Shown here in pieces: positions 61,702-64,000 of a DNA stretch of 64,000 nucleotides. The position numbers and the translations under genes are program-made. Positions within the stretch are counted from its first letter, which is position 1; every line of letters starts with the position of its first letter. Where the stretch lies: assembly GCA_002414665.1 (NCBI GenBank), contig DIAF01000035.1, forward strand, positions 44,237 through 108,236. Reading direction: 5' to 3'. The notes beneath the pieces are model-generated. The model ran no database searches. It saw only the letters and a program-made list of their open reading frames with translations, and was not told the origin of the DNA. This DNA comes from Halieaceae bacterium UBA5085 (GTDB lineage Bacteria > Pseudomonadota > Gammaproteobacteria > Pseudomonadales > Halieaceae).

Positions 61702-62871
61702 TTAATCACTTTCCAGCACGGCATCGCGCGCATTGATGTAGGCCTGCTCTGAAATGTGGTGATAGGCTCTGACCCCCTCATAGAACTCCCTGAATGAGGC
61801 ATGTATCCGCGCCGCCAGGGGGTCGCTCGCCACCAGCTCCTGCAGGGTTTGCTCACTGGCCCGGTACAGGGCCTGCATCACATCATCCGGCAACTGCCGC
61901 AACTGTACACCGTGTTTCTCCACCAGCTCCCGGAGTGCAGCATTGTTGCGTGCCGTGAACTCGTCCAGCATCATCTGGTTGGCGGCGCGGGCCGCCGCGG
62001 TCACAATGGCCTGCAGGTCGGGAGGCAGCGCCGCATAGGAGTCCTTGTTGATGATCAGTTCCAGCATGGCGCCGGGCTCGTGCCAGCCCGGATAGTAGTA
62101 GTACTTGGCCACCTCATGCAGGCCCAGGGCCAGGTCGTTATAGGGGCCGACCCACTCGGCAGCATCGATCACCCCGGTCTGTAACGATGTGTAGAGCTCC
62201 CCACCGGAAATGCGGACAGACGTCCCGCCGGCCGCGGTGAACACGTCGCCGGCGAGGCCGGGGATGCGCATTTTCAGGCCCTGCAAGTCATCCAGAGAAT
62301 TGATTTCCTTGCGAAACCATCCCGCCATCTGCACACCGGAATTGCCGCCGGCGAAGGGAATGATATTGGCAGGCGCGTAGGCCTCTCGCCACAGCTCAAG
62401 GCCGCCACCGTAGTGCAACCAGGCGTTGATCTCCTGCGCCGTCATCCCGAAAGGAATGGCCGTGAAGAACACCGAAGACGGTATCTTGCCCTTCCAGTAG
62501 TACGCAGCGCCGTGACCGGCATCGGCCACGCCCTGGCTGACGGCGTCGAACACTTCGAATGCCGGCACCATTTCGCCCGCACCGTAGACACGCGCGGTGA
62601 GGCGTCCGTTACTCATTTCGCCCACCATGCGGGCGAAGTTCTCGGCGCCGGCGCCCAGGCCGGGAAAATTCTTCGGCCAGGTAGTAACGATTTTCCAGCT
62701 GTAGTGCGCCTGCGCGCCTCCGCTGTCGGCCTGGGTGCCATCCCGCCCCGCCAGTGCATTGATACCACCGGCGCGCTCCGCCGCCCACAGCCCCACTACC
62801 AGCACCAACGCCGCCAGTAACAACAGTATGATCGCAGGGGTGAAGCGTCGTTCGAAGGTGTGCTCTGGCAT
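61702..62871 (-). CDS. TRAP transporter substrate-binding protein (DctP/TakP-like)
   Basis: A 389-residue periplasmic binding protein. It has an uncleaved-looking hydrophobic segment at residues 11-30 and a long linker. The DctP fold contains TTWPKNFPGLGAGAENFA and MAGWFRKEINSLDDLQGLKMRIPG (split here as LDDLQGLKMRIPG). WVGPYNDLALGLHEVAKYY resembles alpha-keto acid binders of the TakP group. Orientation is opposite to the permease genes, with the thioesterase between them, so expression is probably separate. Confidence 0.92.
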   Translation of the reverse strand: MPEHTFERRFTPAIILLLLAALVLVVGLWAAERAGGINALAGRDGTQADSGGAQAHYSWKIVTTWPKNFPGLGAGAENFARMVGEMSNGRLTARVYGAGEMVPAFEVFDAVSQGVADAGHGAAYYWKGKIPSSVFFTAIPFGMTAQEINAWLHYGGGLELWREAYAPANIIPFAGGNSGVQMAGWFRKEINSLDDLQGLKMRIPGLAGDVFTAAGGTSVRISGGELYTSLQTGVIDAAEWVGPYNDLALGLHEVAKYYYYPGWHEPGAMLELIINKDSYAALPPDLQAIVTAAARAANQMMLDEFTARNNAALRELVEKHGVQLRQLPDDVMQALYRASEQTLQELVASDPLAARIHASFREFYEGVRAYHHISEQAYINARDAVLESD

Positions 62872-62960
62872 ATTGTTCTGCTTATCGGCGAAAAATCAGG
62901 CGCTTGGGGCTCCGGAGCATAGCACTGCCGGGCGCCCGAACAAACCGCCCGACACGCCGG

Positions 62961-64000
62961 TCACAACAGCTGCAGCTTGGCGTACTGCACCACCAGCCAC
63001 TTGCTACCCTCGTCATCGAAATTGACCTGTACCCGCGCATTCCCGCCGCTTCCCTCAAAATTCAGCACCGTGCCTTCACCGAATACCGGGTGATGGACGC
63101 GCTGCCCCAGACTCAACCCGGTATCCGGCACGCTGGCCTGGGTCAGGCTGCTCACTGGCCGACTGATGCTGGTATGCAGGCGGACCTCCTGCAGCAATTC
63201 AACGGGAATCTCACGAATGAAGCGCGATGGCGTATTGTAGCTTTCGCTACCGTGGATGCGCCGGGACTCGGCATAGGTAATCACCAGCCGCTGCATGGCC
63301 CGGGTGATCCCCACGTAGGCGAGTCGGCGCTCTTCCTCCAACCGACCCGGCTCCTCCAGCGACATGCGGTGGGGGAACAGGTTTTCCTCCATACCGGCCA
63401 GAAACACCAGCGGGAACTCGAGACCTTTGGCAGAGTGCAGGGTCATCAGCTGCACACTGTCTTCAAAATCATCCGCCTGAGCATCGCCGGCATCCAGTGC
63501 TGCACTGTCCAGAAACTGCTGCAGAGGTGAGAGCTCATCGCCCTCGGGGGCAAACTGCTTCGCAGCACTCACCAGCTCTTCCAGGTTTTCCACCCTGGCC
63601 TGTCCCTTCTCGCCTTTCTCGTTGCGGTGAAAGTCCGCCAGGCCGGAGCCCTCGATGACCTGTTCCGCCAGCTCATCGAGGGTGAGCTCGTCCGTGCCGG
63701 AGTCCAGTTCGTTGATCAACACCTGGAAGCCCTCCAGGGCGCTGAGGGCGCGCGGCGGCAGACGCTTCTCCGCATGCGCCACATCGATAGCCCGCCACAT
63801 CGGTATGCCCTGCTCACGGGCGATTTCACGCACCGTTTCCAGGGTTTTACTGCCGATGCCCCGAGGTGGGGTATTTATCACACGCTCAAGCGCGGCGTCG
63901 TCTCCCCGGTTAGTAAGTAATCGCATATAGGCCAGGGCATTGCGGATTTCCAGGCGCTCATAGAAGCGCTGGCCACCGTAAATGCGGTAGGGGATAGCGC
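62961..64000 (-). CDS. uvrD: DNA helicase II UvrD, C-terminal part (truncated by window edge)
   Basis: Superfamily 1 3'-5' helicase of nucleotide excision and mismatch repair. Only the C-terminal 346 residues or so are in the window. The frame is still open at 64000, where IPYRIYGGQRFYER (the UvrD motif IV region) is readable. LMTLHSAKGLEFPLVFLAGMEE (motif V) and RRLAYVGITRAMQRL (motif VI) follow, and the Tudor-like tail HHPVFGEGTVLNFEGSG completes it. The N-terminal ATPase domain lies outside. Confidence 0.95.
   Translation of the reverse strand, partial: AIPYRIYGGQRFYERLEIRNALAYMRLLTNRGDDAALERVINTPPRGIGSKTLETVREIAREQGIPMWRAIDVAHAEKRLPPRALSALEGFQVLINELDSGTDELTLDELAEQVIEGSGLADFHRNEKGEKGQARVENLEELVSAAKQFAPEGDELSPLQQFLDSAALDAGDAQADDFEDSVQLMTLHSAKGLEFPLVFLAGMEENLFPHRMSLEEPGRLEEERRLAYVGITRAMQRLVITYAESRRIHGSESYNTPSRFIREIPVELLQEVRLHTSISRPVSSLTQASVPDTGLSLGQRVHHPVFGEGTVLNFEGSGGNARVQVNFDDEGSKWLVVQYAKLQLL

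Noticed and set aside
1..64000. tRNA, rRNA or CRISPR arrays
   Set aside because: No cloverleaf with a TTCGA arm in an intergenic gap, no rRNA-like stretch and no regularly spaced repeats were found by reading; a tRNA scan would be decisive.

Overview
This window is about 64 kb of high-GC (low 60s % by eye) gammaproteobacterial chromosome, almost entirely coding. Gene content and order match the Pseudomonas-type backbone: metK-ahcY-metF; gshB-tonB-yqgE-ruvX; pilT-pilU; yggS-proC-yggT-metX-metW; rpoH-ftsX-ftsE-ftsY; coaBC-algC-argB; pyrE-crc; yicC ... gmk-rpoZ-spoT-ridA; recG; rubredoxin-ubiC-ubiA. The accessory genes (DUF1214, PAPS-type sulfotransferase, LLM flavoprotein, Baeyer-Villiger-like monooxygenase, arylsulfatase, TRAP transporter) suggest a marine Cellvibrionales/Halieaceae (OM60/NOR5-like) organism. 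The genus is inferred, not proven. No rRNA, tRNA, IS element, prophage, integrase or CRISPR array was seen, and no gene-free stretch exceeds 300 bp.

Layout. 0-4.3 kb: methyl cycle (metK, ahcY, metF) plus rsmE. 4.4-7.3 kb: gshB, a TonB-like protein, yqgE, ruvX. 7.3-9.5 kb: type IV pilus retraction ATPases pilU and pilT. 9.6-15.7 kb: yggS, proC, yggT, metX, metW, DUF4426, rdgB, hemW, many joined by 1-4 nt start/stop overlaps. 15.7-20.7 kb (minus strand): trmB, DUF423, rpoH, ftsX, ftsE, ftsY. A perfect CIRCE operator lies on the rpoH promoter. 20.7-25.7 kb: rsmD, coaD, a small exported protein, mutM, rpmG, rpmB, radC, coaBC. 25.7-30 kb: a membrane-anchored AlgC-type phosphohexomutase that directly overlaps coaBC (dut is absent from its usual place), argB, slmA. 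30-35.5 kb: an exported sulfatase, a DUF4124-like coiled-coil protein, pyrE, a Crc homologue, rph, an esterase.

36.55-44.99 kb: an accessory island between yicC and gmk, which are adjacent in Pseudomonas. It holds a short-chain dehydrogenase, a split transketolase pair on the opposite strand, and a TetR-DUF1214-SDR-sulfotransferase-LLM operon. This is the best candidate for an undescribed pathway.

45-54 kb: gmk, rpoZ, spoT, ridA, two minus-strand genes, recG, a DUF1415 gene that seems to need a non-canonical CTG start, and a rubredoxin/rubredoxin-reductase fusion. 54-64 kb: ubiC, ubiA, a FemAB-like acyltransferase, a flavin monooxygenase, yaaA, a TRAP transporter set split across strands around a YciA-like thioesterase, and the C-terminal part of uvrD running off the right edge.

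Functionally, the backbone combines sulfur/methyl metabolism (metK, ahcY, metF, metX, metW, gshB), stress and stringent control (rpoH, spoT, rpoZ, slmA, yaaA), DNA repair (mutM, radC, recG, uvrD, rdgB) and cofactor synthesis (coaD, coaBC, ubiC, ubiA). The accessory genes point to oxidation and sulfation of hydrophobic small molecules.
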